64,000 bases of DNA from Thalassovita sp. GTDB taxonomy: Bacteria; Pseudomonadota; Alphaproteobacteria; Rhodobacterales; Rhodobacteraceae. The notes beneath the pieces were generated by a model that was given only the letters and a program-made list of their open reading frames with translations, did not search any database and was not told the origin of the DNA. The stretch is taken from the NCBI GenBank assembly GCA_029212905.1, contig JARGPB010000013.1, positions 34,459-98,458 of the forward strand, in the 5' to 3' direction. Positions 7,835 to 16,237 of this stretch are shown here, in pieces (within the stretch, counting starts at the first letter, position 1; each line of letters begins with the position of its first letter). The position numbers and the translations under genes were made by a program.

Positions 7835-8992
7835 ATGTCTCTGATTACGAATAGTTCGGCCTGGGCCGCAGATGAACATAAGATGTTCGCGGATAGCACA
7901 CGCAAGCTTTTCGATGCCGAAATGGCTCCAAACATCGAAAAATGGGCGGAGCAGGGCATTGTTGACCGCGACTTCTGGAAAACAGTCGGTCAACAGGGTG
8001 TCATGGGTGGCTCGATTGCCGAAGAATATGGCGGGTTCGGTGGCGGCATCGGGTTCGATGCGATTACCGTTTACGAGCAAGGGCGCACCGGTGACACGGG
8101 TTGGGGCTATGGCATCCAGTCCATCGTAATCCATTATATCAACGCCTATGGCAGCGAAGAACAGAAGAAAAAGTGGTTGCCGAAGCTGGTCAGCGGCGAC
8201 AGTGTCGCGGCGATCGCGATGACCGAGCCAGGAACGGGCTCTGACCTCCAGAACGTCCAGACCCATGCGGAAAAGGATGGCAACCATTACAAGATCAACG
8301 GCTCGAAGATCTTCATCACCAACGGACATACAGCCGATCTGGTTGTCGTCGTGGCAAAGACCGACCGTAACGCTGGCGCCAAGGGCGTTTCGCTGATCGT
8401 TCTGGAAACCGAGGACGCCGAAGGCTTTCGTAGGGGACGGAACCTGAAGAAGTTGGGCATGAAGGGATCGGATACGGCTGAGTTGTTCTTCGAGGATGTG
8501 CGCGTGCCTACGGCGAACCTGCTTGGCCCGGAAGAAGGGCAAGGTTTCTACCAGTTGATGAAGCAGCTCCCTTGGGAACGGCTGATGATTGGCGTTACCG
8601 CGCTAGGCTTCATTGACTTTGCCATCGATGAAACTGTGAAATATGTACAGGACCGCAAGGCATTTGGTAACCGCATCATGGATTTCCAGAACACACGCTT
8701 CAAATTGGCGGAATGCAAGACCAAGGCCGAATTGCTGCGCACCTTCGTCAATGACGGGCTCGTGCGCCTCGAAAAGGGCGAACTTGATGCGGCCACGGCC
8801 TCGATGGCGAAATGGTGGGGCAGCCAGACGCAAAACGAGGTCATGCATGAATGCCTGCAACTGCACGGCGGTTATGGTTTCATGATGGAATACCCGATCG
8901 CGCGCCTTTATGCCGACAGCCGGGTCCAGATGATCTATGGCGGCACCAACGAGATCATGAAGGAACTGATCGCACGTTCGATGGATGTTTGA
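7835..8992 (+). CDS. Acyl-CoA dehydrogenase (long-chain/isovaleryl type)
   Basis: 385 residues. FAD- and substrate-binding blocks are clear: AIAMTEPGTGSD, KIFITNGHTAD, RKAFGNRIMDFQ, QLHGGYGFMMEYPIARLY and IYGGTNEIMKELI. The usual YEGT glutamate is Gly (YGGT). The catalytic base is probably the Glu of LPWERLMIG on helix G, as in long-chain and isovaleryl-CoA dehydrogenases, and the C-terminal half closely follows the long-chain enzyme pattern. It introduces a trans-2 double bond and passes electrons to ETF. ATG at 7835 is chosen because the ATG at 7802 lies upstream of the predicted transcription start; an ATG at 7823 is possible. Confidence 0.92.
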   Translation: MSLITNSSAWAADEHKMFADSTRKLFDAEMAPNIEKWAEQGIVDRDFWKTVGQQGVMGGSIAEEYGGFGGGIGFDAITVYEQGRTGDTGWGYGIQSIVIHYINAYGSEEQKKKWLPKLVSGDSVAAIAMTEPGTGSDLQNVQTHAEKDGNHYKINGSKIFITNGHTADLVVVVAKTDRNAGAKGVSLIVLETEDAEGFRRGRNLKKLGMKGSDTAELFFEDVRVPTANLLGPEEGQGFYQLMKQLPWERLMIGVTALGFIDFAIDETVKYVQDRKAFGNRIMDFQNTRFKLAECKTKAELLRTFVNDGLVRLEKGELDAATASMAKWWGSQTQNEVMHECLQLHGGYGFMMEYPIARLYADSRVQMIYGGTNEIMKELIARSMDV

Positions 8993-9012
8993 TCCGTTCG
9001 GTGCCGGGGGGG

Positions 9013-10179
9013 TTATTCTTCTCCCGGCCCGAGGATATCTTCGCTGTGCTCCCCCAGTCGAGGGGCAGGGCGGTGATCATGCCGCGCCGGCGTTGCCGAG
9101 AATCGTATCGGCGGGCGTGTCGTCCAGATCGCACCTTCGGTTGGGTGATCAATCTGTTGAAAGAACCCGGTCGCGGCAAGATGGGGATCGTTCGGCAAAT
9201 CCGACAGGTTGCGCACCGGCATGGCGGGTATGTCGGCATTCTCCATCAGGGCAAGCCAGTCATCTGTTGTCCGAGTTAGGGCAATCTGCGCCACCATATC
9301 GTATACAGCGCCGATGTTGCGGCTACGGGTGTCCATGTCAGTGACCCAGACGTGGTCGATCATGTCATCGCGCCCGACCGCCTTGAAGAACCGCGCCCAT
9401 TGTACGTTGGTGTAGGGCAGAATTGTGATATATCCATCTGCCGTCTTAACCGGACGCCTATGCGGAACCAGCATCCGGGCATAGCCGAAATCCTGCGGGG
9501 TCTCTTCGAAGGTGGCACCATCCAGATGTTCGGCCAGCAGGAAGGCGGCCAGCGTCTCAAACATCGGCACCTCGACATGCTGGGCTTCTCCCGTACGCTC
9601 GCGGTGGAACAGGGCTCCCATCACGGCATAGGCGGCCGTCACGCCGCCAAGCTTGTCGGCTAGAATCGTAGGGGCATATGCGGGCGGCGCTTCGGGATCG
9701 CGCAATGTTGCCAGGCTAGCTAACCCGGAAACCGACTGGACGGCATCGTCGAACGCGGGTCGGGCGGCATAGGGTCCGTCCTGCCCGAATCCAGTGGCAG
9801 ATACCGTGATCAGGTTCGGATTTTCCTGGCGTAGGGTTTCGGGATCGAGAGACAATCTGGCTAGCGCCGCAGGCCGTATGCTTGAAATCATCACGTCGGC
9901 ATCGATAAGCAGCTTGCGCAATCGATCCCGACCGGTCTGCGTCTTCAGATCGAGTACGACACTGCGCTTGTTACGGTTGGTACCCAGAAAAGCGGCGCCC
10001 ATCTGTTTGTTGCGTGATGGCTGGACCTGGCGAAGAAGATCGCCCTCTGGGCCTTCCACCTTGATCACATCGGCCCCCAGATCGCCCAGCATTTGCGTCG
10101 CCAAAGGTCCGAAAACGACCGAAGTCAGATCCACGATCTTCACGCCTTGAAGGATCGCGGGTTTTTTCTCAGCGGTCAT
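9013..10179 (-). CDS. CaiB/BaiF family III CoA-transferase
   Basis: 388 residues. The N-terminal Rossmann part shows VVFGPLATQMLGDLGADVIKVE, then GTNRNKRSVVLDLK. The probable catalytic Asp lies in ARPAFDDAVQSVSG. These enzymes move CoA from one acyl-CoA to a free carboxylate through an anhydride and enzyme-thioester intermediates. The start overlaps the stop of the upstream gene by four bases (ATGA), so this pair forms one transcript from the promoter near 11400. It ends 20 bases from the convergent dehydrogenase gene. It may work with its neighbour as a heteromer, or on a different acid. Confidence 0.9.
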   Translation of the reverse strand: MTAEKKPAILQGVKIVDLTSVVFGPLATQMLGDLGADVIKVEGPEGDLLRQVQPSRNKQMGAAFLGTNRNKRSVVLDLKTQTGRDRLRKLLIDADVMISSIRPAALARLSLDPETLRQENPNLITVSATGFGQDGPYAARPAFDDAVQSVSGLASLATLRDPEAPPAYAPTILADKLGGVTAAYAVMGALFHRERTGEAQHVEVPMFETLAAFLLAEHLDGATFEETPQDFGYARMLVPHRRPVKTADGYITILPYTNVQWARFFKAVGRDDMIDHVWVTDMDTRSRNIGAVYDMVAQIALTRTTDDWLALMENADIPAMPVRNLSDLPNDPHLAATGFFQQIDHPTEGAIWTTRPPIRFSATPARHDHRPAPRLGEHSEDILGPGEE

Positions 10180-11342
10180 TTAGTTGCCCAACCTTTTTTT
10201 GAACGAGGGTAGAACTCGGCGCGAAGGGCTTTGCCTTCCGCATCGAAGGCCGGGCAGGGGCCCAGTGTCGTTTCGCCGACGCTGCGCCGGATCGGGGGTG
10301 TCGGGACCTTGATCTCGCCGGAGGGTGTGCCAATCACGGACCGGTCAAGCTGAGGGTGATCGGACAGGGTCGCCACGTCGTTCACGGCCCCGGAGGCAAT
10401 GCCCGCAGCGTCAAGCCGCTTCAGCATCTCGGCGCGGTCATGAGAGGAGAACACGGCCTTGATGAGCGCTTCGAGCGCGGGCTTGTTTTCAATTCGCGCC
10501 GTGTTGTCGTGAAACCGGGGGTCGGTTGCCAGAGGCGCGTCGCCCAGTATGTGTTCACAGAACCGTTGCCATTCGCCGCTGTGCTGCACGGTAATGACGA
10601 CAAGCTGACCGTCCTTGCACGCATAGGCCCCGTACGGGCAGATGACCGTGTGGTTCAGTCCGACACGGGGTGTCGGCTTGCCAAGGTAATCGTGATATAG
10701 CAGCGGAACCGACATCCAGTCGGCCATCACGTCAAACATTGCCACCGAAACACCGCTGCCCTTGCCGGTGCGATCACGCCCGACAAGTGCTTCGCAAATT
10801 CCGGCATGGGCTGTCATACCGGTGGCAATATCGCAGACGGAAACGCCAACCCGCCCCGGTCCGTCCGCCGTGCCGGTCACCGATGCCAGACCGCTTTCGC
10901 ATTGCACCAGAAGATCATAGGCCTTGGCATTGCGCATCGGACCGTCCTCACCGTATCCGGTGATGTCGCAGGTCACGAGACGCGGGAACCTCTCTCGCAG
11001 CGTGGCGGAATCGAGCCCAAGCTTGACCAGCGCGCCCGGCAGCAGGTTTTGAATAAACACATCCGCGTTTTCCAGCATCCTGAGCAGGATTTCCCGGTCC
11101 TCGCCGGCTTTAATATCCAGGGCGACCGATTCTTTCCCTCGGTTCAGCCATGTGAAATAGGCGCTTTCACCATTGGCGGCGGTATCGTAGGCGCGGGCGA
11201 AATCGCCTGTGCCCTTGCGTTCGATCTTGATCACGCGCGCGCCGGCATCGGCCAGTCGCGAGGAGCAAAAAGGCGCGGCGACTGCCTGTTCCAGCGCAAC
11301 TATGAGTTTGCCAGAAAGGGGGGCTAAATCTGAACCTGACAT
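10176..11342 (-). CDS. CaiB/BaiF family III CoA-transferase (itaconate/mesaconate-transferase-like)
   Basis: 388 residues. LEQAVAAPFCSSRLADAGARVIKIE begins the CoA-binding fold, and AYDLLVQCESGLASVTG carries the catalytic Asp in a context I associate with succinyl-CoA:mesaconate/itaconate CoA-transferases. That context suggests a dicarboxylic or branched short acid as acceptor, but this is inference. ATG at 11342 (GGGA nearby) is preferred over a longer reading frame to 11405, which would run through the operator and -10 box. It is the first gene of a two-gene leftward operon. Confidence 0.88.
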   Translation of the reverse strand: MSGSDLAPLSGKLIVALEQAVAAPFCSSRLADAGARVIKIERKGTGDFARAYDTAANGESAYFTWLNRGKESVALDIKAGEDREILLRMLENADVFIQNLLPGALVKLGLDSATLRERFPRLVTCDITGYGEDGPMRNAKAYDLLVQCESGLASVTGTADGPGRVGVSVCDIATGMTAHAGICEALVGRDRTGKGSGVSVAMFDVMADWMSVPLLYHDYLGKPTPRVGLNHTVICPYGAYACKDGQLVVITVQHSGEWQRFCEHILGDAPLATDPRFHDNTARIENKPALEALIKAVFSSHDRAEMLKRLDAAGIASGAVNDVATLSDHPQLDRSVIGTPSGEIKVPTPPIRRSVGETTLGPCPAFDAEGKALRAEFYPRSKKGWATK

Positions 11343-11378
11343 GAGTTTCCCGAAAATGTTCCAAAGAGGTTGACTAAA

Positions 11379-11394
11379 TCTAACATTTGTTAGA
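11379..11394. promoter_or_regulatory. Operator copy 2, perfect 16-bp palindrome, in a divergent promoter
   Basis: TCTAACATTTGTTAGA. On the minus strand, TTGATA (11405-11400) and TAGATT (11382-11377) are spaced by 17 bases and straddle the palindrome, giving a good promoter for the CoA-transferase pair. On the plus strand, TTGACT at 11370-11375 lies directly before it, with the -10 less clear (TAGATT at 11391, spacer 15). A repressor bound here would block both divergent operons. Confidence 0.85.
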
Positions 11395-11446
11395 TTTATT
11401 ATCAATACGCTTAACCAGAGAATTGATTACTTGAAGGAGAACGCCG

Positions 11447-11824
11447 GTGCCGGACGCCAAAGGACCAGACCAGATTTTCCAGGGCGCACTGACAAAGGGA
11501 GAGATCCTGCTGCCAAAGTGCGAAGACTGCGAGGCCTATCATTTTTTCCCGCGCGTCCTGTGTCCCCATTGTCATGGCGCCGCGATTTCATGGAAGCAGG
11601 CCACCGGCAAGGGACGGGTCCACACCACAACCGTCGTGCGCCGAAAGCCCGAACGGGGAGGTGACTACAATGTGTGCGTTGTCGAGCTGGACGAGGGCGT
11701 TCGGATGATGAGCCGGGTCGAGGGCATTGCTCCAGGTGAGGTCGCCATCGACATGGCTGTAACCGCTTTCGTGAGCGAGGCCGAGGGCGCTCCGGCCGTG
11801 CTTTTCAAGCCATCGGAGGGATAA
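11447..11824 (+). CDS. DUF35 protein: zinc ribbon plus OB fold, partner of a thiolase-fold enzyme
   Basis: 125 residues. Two CxxC pairs (Cys25, Cys28, Cys39, Cys42) form a rubredoxin-like zinc ribbon, followed by a short OB-fold (TTTVVRRKP... VCVVELDEGVRMMSRVEG). Such DUF35 proteins bind tightly to thiolase-fold enzymes, as in acetoacetyl-CoA-forming archaeal complexes and the Ltp2-ChsH2 steroid side-chain aldolase. The gene starts with GTG at 11447, with AAGGAGA at 11434-11440. Only three bases separate it from the thiolase-fold gene downstream, its likely partner. Confidence 0.9.
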   Translation: MPDAKGPDQIFQGALTKGEILLPKCEDCEAYHFFPRVLCPHCHGAAISWKQATGKGRVHTTTVVRRKPERGGDYNVCVVELDEGVRMMSRVEGIAPGEVAIDMAVTAFVSEAEGAPAVLFKPSEG

Positions 11825-11827
11825 GAT

Positions 11828-12979
11828 ATGACCGCTGAACTTCGGGGAAAATCCGCCATCGTGGGAACCGGTCATGCCGGTTTTGGAGAGGCACATGGTC
11901 TGACGGCATATGATGTCATGGCGCAGTCCGCACTTGCAGCGCTTGGCGATGCCGGGCTGAATCTGTCCGACGTCGATGGGCTGTTCTGCACCATGATGGA
12001 AGACAGCATGCCGGCGCTTATGGCGGCTGAGTATCTGGGCATTCAGCCGCGTTTCATTGATGGCACGATGTCGGGTGGATCATCCTTCGTGAATTATCTG
12101 ACGTCAGCGACCATGGCGCTTGATGCCGGCCTGTGTGATGTCGCCCTGATTGTTTATGGCTCCAACCAGCGCACCGCGTCGGGCAGACTGGTGACCGCCT
12201 CGCGCCCGCCGGCCTATGAGGCGCCGTACAATCCGCGCTATCCGATCTCGGCATATGCGATGGCCGCGGCGCGGCACATGCATGAATACGGCACCACCCG
12301 CGAACAACTGGCCGACGTGGCCGTTGCCGCGCGGGCCTGGGCGCACCACAATCCCGAAGCGTTCGAGCGCGGCCCGCTGACCCGCGAGGACGTGTTGGGC
12401 GCGCGCATGGTGGGCGATCCGTTGACCGTGCGCGATTGTTGTCTTGTCACCGACGGCGGCGGCGCGATCGTAATGGTCCGCGCGGACCGCGCCCGGGATT
12501 TCCCAAAGGCGCCTGTCTATGTGCTGGGCAGTGCTGCGGAAAGCTCGCACCGGCAGATTTCGCAGATGAAAGATTTCACCGTGACCGCCGCCCGCGACTC
12601 GGGCGCGCGCGCCTTTGCTGCGGCCGGAGTGACCGCTGCGGACATCCAGGCGGTCGAGCTTTATGATGCCTTCACCATCAATACCATCCTGTTTCTTGAA
12701 GATCTGGGGTTCTGCGCCAAGGGCGAGGGCGGGGCCTTCGTCGAAGGCGGGCGCATCGCGCCTGGCGGCATCTTGCCTGTTAACACGAATGGCGGGGGCC
12801 TGTCCTGCGTGCACCCCGGGATGTACGGAATCTTCACCGTGATCGAGGCTGCGCGTCAGATCCGTGGCGACGCGCCGGGCATTCAGTTGAAGGATATCGA
12901 CCTGGCGCTGGCGCATGGCAACGGCGGTGTGCTGTCCAGTCAGGTCACGGCAATACTTGGATCGCAAAACACGCTCTGA
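11828..12979 (+). CDS. Thiolase-fold protein lacking the nucleophilic Cys (SCP2-thiolase/Ltp2-like, probable aldolase)
   Basis: 383 residues, SCP2-type thiolase superfamily (IVGTGHAGFG at the N terminus, ELYDAFTINTILFLEDLGFC, then NTNGGGLSCVHPG). At the position where thiolases carry the acylated cysteine, this protein reads IDGTMSGGSSF, with Met81/Ser82. It also has Tyr-Asp-Ala-Phe where the true SCP2 thiolase at 21832 has His-Asp-Ala. Together with the adjacent DUF35 protein this fits the Ltp2-type retro-aldolases that release propionyl-CoA from a beta-hydroxyacyl-CoA with a tertiary alcohol. A thiolase-type condensation would not be expected. The exact substrate is unknown. Confidence 0.85.
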   Translation: MTAELRGKSAIVGTGHAGFGEAHGLTAYDVMAQSALAALGDAGLNLSDVDGLFCTMMEDSMPALMAAEYLGIQPRFIDGTMSGGSSFVNYLTSATMALDAGLCDVALIVYGSNQRTASGRLVTASRPPAYEAPYNPRYPISAYAMAAARHMHEYGTTREQLADVAVAARAWAHHNPEAFERGPLTREDVLGARMVGDPLTVRDCCLVTDGGGAIVMVRADRARDFPKAPVYVLGSAAESSHRQISQMKDFTVTAARDSGARAFAAAGVTAADIQAVELYDAFTINTILFLEDLGFCAKGEGGAFVEGGRIAPGGILPVNTNGGGLSCVHPGMYGIFTVIEAARQIRGDAPGIQLKDIDLALAHGNGGVLSSQVTAILGSQNTL

Positions 12980-13002
12980 CGGCAATTAAGGGAGGAAAGA
13001 TA

Positions 13003-13860
13003 ATGCCATTGGATTTCGAGGCACTGTCGAACTGGGACTTTGAGGAAATCGAACAGACGCTGACCGAGCGGGATACCATCCTGTATGCGCTCGGCCTAGG
13101 GTTCGGCGAGGATCCGACCGACAAAAAGGAACTGGCCTACGTCTATGAGGACGGGCTGAAGACGGTTCCATCGATGGCGGTCACTATGGGGTACCCCGGC
13201 TTCTGGCTGCGCGATCCCAAGACCGGTGTGAACTGGCAGCAAGTGTTACATGGTGAACAGTGGCTGGATATCTACAAGCCGCTGCCGACCCATGGCCGGA
13301 TTGTCGGCCGCAGCAAGATCGACTTCATCTCCGACAAGGGCGAGGGCAAGGGAGCCGTCATCTACCAAAGCCGCGATATCATCGACGCGGACAGCGGTGA
13401 AAAGCTGGCGCGCGTGGCGATGTCGGCCTTCTGTCGCGGCGATGGCGGCTTTGACGGTGAAAATAAGGCGGGCCCGGCACCGGCAGCGCTGCCTGACCGC
13501 GCGCCCGATCACGTCTGTGAAATCGAAACCCTGCCGCGCCAAGCGCTCATTTATCGCCTCAGCGGCGATTTCAATCCGCTTCACGCTGACCCGGATGTCG
13601 CCCGTTCTGTCGGGTTCGACCGCCCGATCCTGCACGGTCTGGCGACCTATGGTCTGGCCGCCCGGGCGATCCTCAAGTCGGTGCTGGATTACGACGCCGC
13701 CCGGCTTGTCGGTCTGGATGTTCGGTTCTCGGCACCGGTCTATCCCGGCGAAACCGTGCGGTTCGAAATTTGGGAAGAGGACGGCGAGGCCCGGTTTCGC
13801 GCGTCGGTCCCGGCACGCGACGTCGTTGTTCTGAACAATGGCGCCGCGCGCTTCGCGTGA
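13003..13860 (+). CDS. MaoC-type (R)-specific enoyl-CoA hydratase 2
   Basis: 285 residues with a double hot-dog architecture. The C-terminal half carries the full hydratase 2 signature: YRLSGDFNPLHADPDVARS, with catalytic Asp and His, followed by GFDRPILHGLATYG. The N-terminal half lacks these residues and resembles the substrate-tunnel half of peroxisomal multifunctional enzyme 2. It hydrates trans-2-enoyl-CoA to the (3R)-hydroxyacyl-CoA. GGGAGG precedes the ATG by seven bases. It is placed right after the aldolase-like gene, so it probably supplies the beta-hydroxyacyl-CoA that the aldolase would cleave. Confidence 0.92.
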   Translation: MPLDFEALSNWDFEEIEQTLTERDTILYALGLGFGEDPTDKKELAYVYEDGLKTVPSMAVTMGYPGFWLRDPKTGVNWQQVLHGEQWLDIYKPLPTHGRIVGRSKIDFISDKGEGKGAVIYQSRDIIDADSGEKLARVAMSAFCRGDGGFDGENKAGPAPAALPDRAPDHVCEIETLPRQALIYRLSGDFNPLHADPDVARSVGFDRPILHGLATYGLAARAILKSVLDYDAARLVGLDVRFSAPVYPGETVRFEIWEEDGEARFRASVPARDVVVLNNGAARFA

Positions 13861-13870
13861 GGAGCAGAAG

Positions 13871-15007
13871 ATGACTCAACCGCTCAAGGATATTCTGGTG
13901 TTGGATTTCAGCACCCTTCTTCCCGGTCCGATGGCGACGCTCATGCTTGCCGAGGCCGGGGCAGAGGTTATCAAGTTCGAACGGCCCGGGGTCGGTGAGG
14001 ACGCACGCCACACGGAACCCATGATCGACGGGGAGAGCATCGGCTTTGCTGTGTTGAACCAAGGCAAGCGGTCGGTGGCCATCGACCTCAAGTCAAAGGG
14101 CGCGGTAGATGCTCTGCGGCCTTTACTTGAAAAGGCCGATGTTCTGGTAGAGCAGTTCCGTCCCGGCGTGATGGACCGGCTCGGGCTGGGATATGAGGCT
14201 GTGCGCGAGATCAATCCCGGTCTGATCTATTGTTCGATCACCGGCTATGGCCAGACCGGACCAAAGGCCAGCGCCGCTGGCCACGACCTTAACTACATCG
14301 GCGATGCGGGTATCCTGTCGCTGAGTCGCGGACCCGATGACCAACCGACAATGCCGTTCGGGCTGGTCGCCGATATCGGAGGCGGAACCTATCCGGCGGT
14401 GATGAATATCCTGCTGGCCCTGATCGCGCGGCAGGCAAGCGGGCAGGGGACGCATCTGGATATCGCCATGTCCGAGGGGGCGTTCGCCTTTGCCTATTGG
14501 GCCCATGCCGAAGGTGTGATCGCCGGGCAAAACATCGAAAGCGGCGGCAGCCGCCTGACGGGCGGCCTGGCCCGGTATCGGCTTTATACGGCTGCGGACG
14601 GGCGTCAGATCGCCGTTGGCGCGTTGGAAGAAAAGTTCTGGCAGTCGTTCTGCGATGTCATCGGTTTGCCGTCGGCGCTTCGCGATGACTGGTCCGAGCC
14701 TGATTCCTGTGCTGCGGAAGTTGCGCGTCGTCTGGGGAAACAGCCCTCGACCCATTGGGAGCCTTTGCTGGCGGCGGCAGATTGTTGCTGTTCGGTCGTA
14801 AAAACGCACGCCGAGGCGTCGCGTGACCCGCATTTCAAAGCGCGTGACGTTTTTGGGCGAACCCTGAGCATATCCGGCCAGAATGCGCCCGCATTGCCGC
14901 TACCAATTGCGCCGGAGTTCCGGTCTCCGGCCAACTCGGTCGGAGTTGCGGCCGCCTTGGGAGAAGACAATGCGCGTTACGGGCTGGACGCGCCGGACAC
15001 AGATTAA
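13871..15007 (+). CDS. Alpha-methylacyl-CoA racemase-like family III protein
   Basis: 378 residues. The CaiB/BaiF fold is clear from LPGPMATLMLAEAGAEVIKFERPG. Residues known from alpha-methylacyl-CoA racemases are present: AAGHDLNY with His138-Asp139, GLVADIGGG with Asp168, and VGALEEKFW with Glu253. This makes racemisation of a 2-methylacyl-CoA more likely than CoA transfer. Such an enzyme is needed when a methyl-branched (isoprenoid or sterol-type) acid has the wrong configuration for its dehydrogenase. ATG at 13871 has GGAG at 13861-13864; an upstream in-frame ATG at 13838 would overlap the previous gene and has no ribosome site. Confidence 0.88.
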   Translation: MTQPLKDILVLDFSTLLPGPMATLMLAEAGAEVIKFERPGVGEDARHTEPMIDGESIGFAVLNQGKRSVAIDLKSKGAVDALRPLLEKADVLVEQFRPGVMDRLGLGYEAVREINPGLIYCSITGYGQTGPKASAAGHDLNYIGDAGILSLSRGPDDQPTMPFGLVADIGGGTYPAVMNILLALIARQASGQGTHLDIAMSEGAFAFAYWAHAEGVIAGQNIESGGSRLTGGLARYRLYTAADGRQIAVGALEEKFWQSFCDVIGLPSALRDDWSEPDSCAAEVARRLGKQPSTHWEPLLAAADCCCSVVKTHAEASRDPHFKARDVFGRTLSISGQNAPALPLPIAPEFRSPANSVGVAAALGEDNARYGLDAPDTD

Positions 15008-15013
15008 ATCCCG

Positions 15014-15056
15014 TTGACGTGCTGGTGGTGAATCACTATTCTAACAATTGTTAGAA
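15014..15056 (+). promoter_or_regulatory. Promoter with operator copy 3 (18-bp perfect palindrome)
   Basis: TTGACG at 15014-15019, a 17-base spacer and TATTCT at 15037-15042 form a good sigma-70-type promoter. The palindrome TTCTAACAATTGTTAGAA occupies 15039-15056 and overlaps the -10 box and probable start point, an arrangement expected for repression. It is the longest perfect copy in the window and lies inside a run of same-strand genes, so the downstream block 15072-20569 can be expressed separately from 11447-15007. Confidence 0.88.
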
Positions 15057-15071
15057 AAATGGAGAGATCCA

Positions 15072-15791
15072 ATGGCCGAGTCCGATGACCACCTGCCTGC
15101 AGAAGCCGAGCGCTTTGTCATGCCGTCGCACTATGTCGAAAGCGACAGCCTCGAAGTGCAGGGGTTTGCGACAGCGGCTTTGCGCGATCTTTCGCTGGAT
15201 GCAACCAAGCGGGACAAGGCGATCCGTCTGTTTGAAGCGGTTCGCGACGACATTCGTTACGACCCATATTGTTTTGCGCTGGATGAAGATTCTTACCGTG
15301 CCAGCCGGATCGCAGGGGCAGAAGCGGCATTTTGCGTTCCCAAGGCGATCCTGCTTGCGGCCTGTTTGCGTGCTGTGGGTATCCCCGCCGCACTTGGGTT
15401 TGCCGATGTGCGCAACCACCTGAACACCCCTAAGCTGCAGGAGTTGATGGGGACTGACCTATTCATCTATCACGGCTACGTTCAACTGTGGCTGGATGGT
15501 GAGCCCTACAAGGTAACACCTGCATTCAACATGGAGCTGTGTGAAAGATTCGGGGTCAAGCCTCTGGTCTTCGACGGGTATCACGATGCGCTGTTCCACG
15601 AGTTCGATGAACAGGACCACCGGCACATGGAATATGTGAACGATCGAGGGCTCTATTTCGACGCGCCCATGGACGAATTCCTGGTGGCGTTCAAGGAAAC
15701 CTATCCGAAGCTGGAAGAATTCAACCGCGTACGGATTTCCAGGGATGCAAGCGGATACGATTCCGGTTTCGCAAAGGAGGATGCTTCTTGA
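15072..15791 (+). CDS. Transglutaminase-like superfamily protein
   Basis: 239 residues. The core shows the papain-like Cys-His arrangement: FCVPKAILLAACLRAVGIPAALGFADV (nucleophile Cys, then the ALxRAxGIPA helix) and IYHGYVQLWLDG (catalytic His). The usual DPT aspartate motif reads VTPAFN, so the third residue is altered, as in a known bacterial subfamily with the block LCERFGVKPLVFDGYHDALF. No signal peptide, so cytoplasmic. Possible roles include an amidase, peptidase or acyltransferase; I cannot assign one. It is the first gene after an operator-controlled promoter, and its stop overlaps the TTG start of the next gene. Confidence 0.82.
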   Translation: MAESDDHLPAEAERFVMPSHYVESDSLEVQGFATAALRDLSLDATKRDKAIRLFEAVRDDIRYDPYCFALDEDSYRASRIAGAEAAFCVPKAILLAACLRAVGIPAALGFADVRNHLNTPKLQELMGTDLFIYHGYVQLWLDGEPYKVTPAFNMELCERFGVKPLVFDGYHDALFHEFDEQDHRHMEYVNDRGLYFDAPMDEFLVAFKETYPKLEEFNRVRISRDASGYDSGFAKEDAS

Positions 15792-16237
15792 GGTATTTGG
15801 AGGATTTCGCGCCGGGCCAAGTCTATCACTTTCGCAGCGCCCCGATGAGCGCAGCCTCAATAAAGGCATTTGCCAAGGAATGGGATCCGCAGCGGCTGCA
15901 CACCGACGAAGACTATGCGGCCACCATACATGGCAGCCTGATCGCCTCGGGCTTTCAGACGATGCTGGAGGTGTTCAAGCCTGTCATGACCGAGATGATG
16001 GTCGATGTTGCCAATATCGGTGGCATGGGCTTTGACAATTTGCGCTGGCTGCGGCCAGTGCGCCCGAACGAACCCCTTGATGTTGATATGACGGTCAATT
16101 CGGTCACGCCGTCCAAAAGCAAGCCCGACAGAGGTATTTTGCACTATACGCTCAGCGCCAAAAACCCCAAAGGCGAGATCGTTTTTTCGACCGACACCCC
16201 TGTGATGATTCAGCGAAAACAAAATGACACAGACTGA
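15788..16237 (+). CDS. MaoC-like hydratase (single hot-dog)
   Basis: 149 residues. A single MaoC-like domain shows FAKEWDPQRLHTDEDYA with Asp and His in the hydratase arrangement, then HGSLIASGFQTM. It probably hydrates a 2-enoyl-CoA as a dimer or with a partner. The start is TTG at 15788, four bases inside the previous gene, with a strong AAGGAGG at 15774-15780 seven bases upstream; no ATG fits. Its position just before a dehydrogenase pair parallels the MaoC genes of steroid side-chain operons. Confidence 0.88.
   Translation: MRYLEDFAPGQVYHFRSAPMSAASIKAFAKEWDPQRLHTDEDYAATIHGSLIASGFQTMLEVFKPVMTEMMVDVANIGGMGFDNLRWLRPVRPNEPLDVDMTVNSVTPSKSKPDRGILHYTLSAKNPKGEIVFSTDTPVMIQRKQNDTD

Noticed and set aside
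7615..7959. Leftward frame crossing operator copy 1
   Set aside because: It would cover the promoter and the start of the dehydrogenase gene; no ribosome site and no homology seen.
8993..9028. Terminator between the convergent genes ending at 8992 and 9013
   Set aside because: Only a short, interrupted GCCGGG/CCCGGC pairing that extends into the neighbouring gene, without a T-run.
13003..13860. Steroid degradation as a firm assignment for the window
   Set aside because: The side-chain-type genes fit, but no ring-cleavage or 3-ketosteroid genes are present, so only a structural analogy is claimed.
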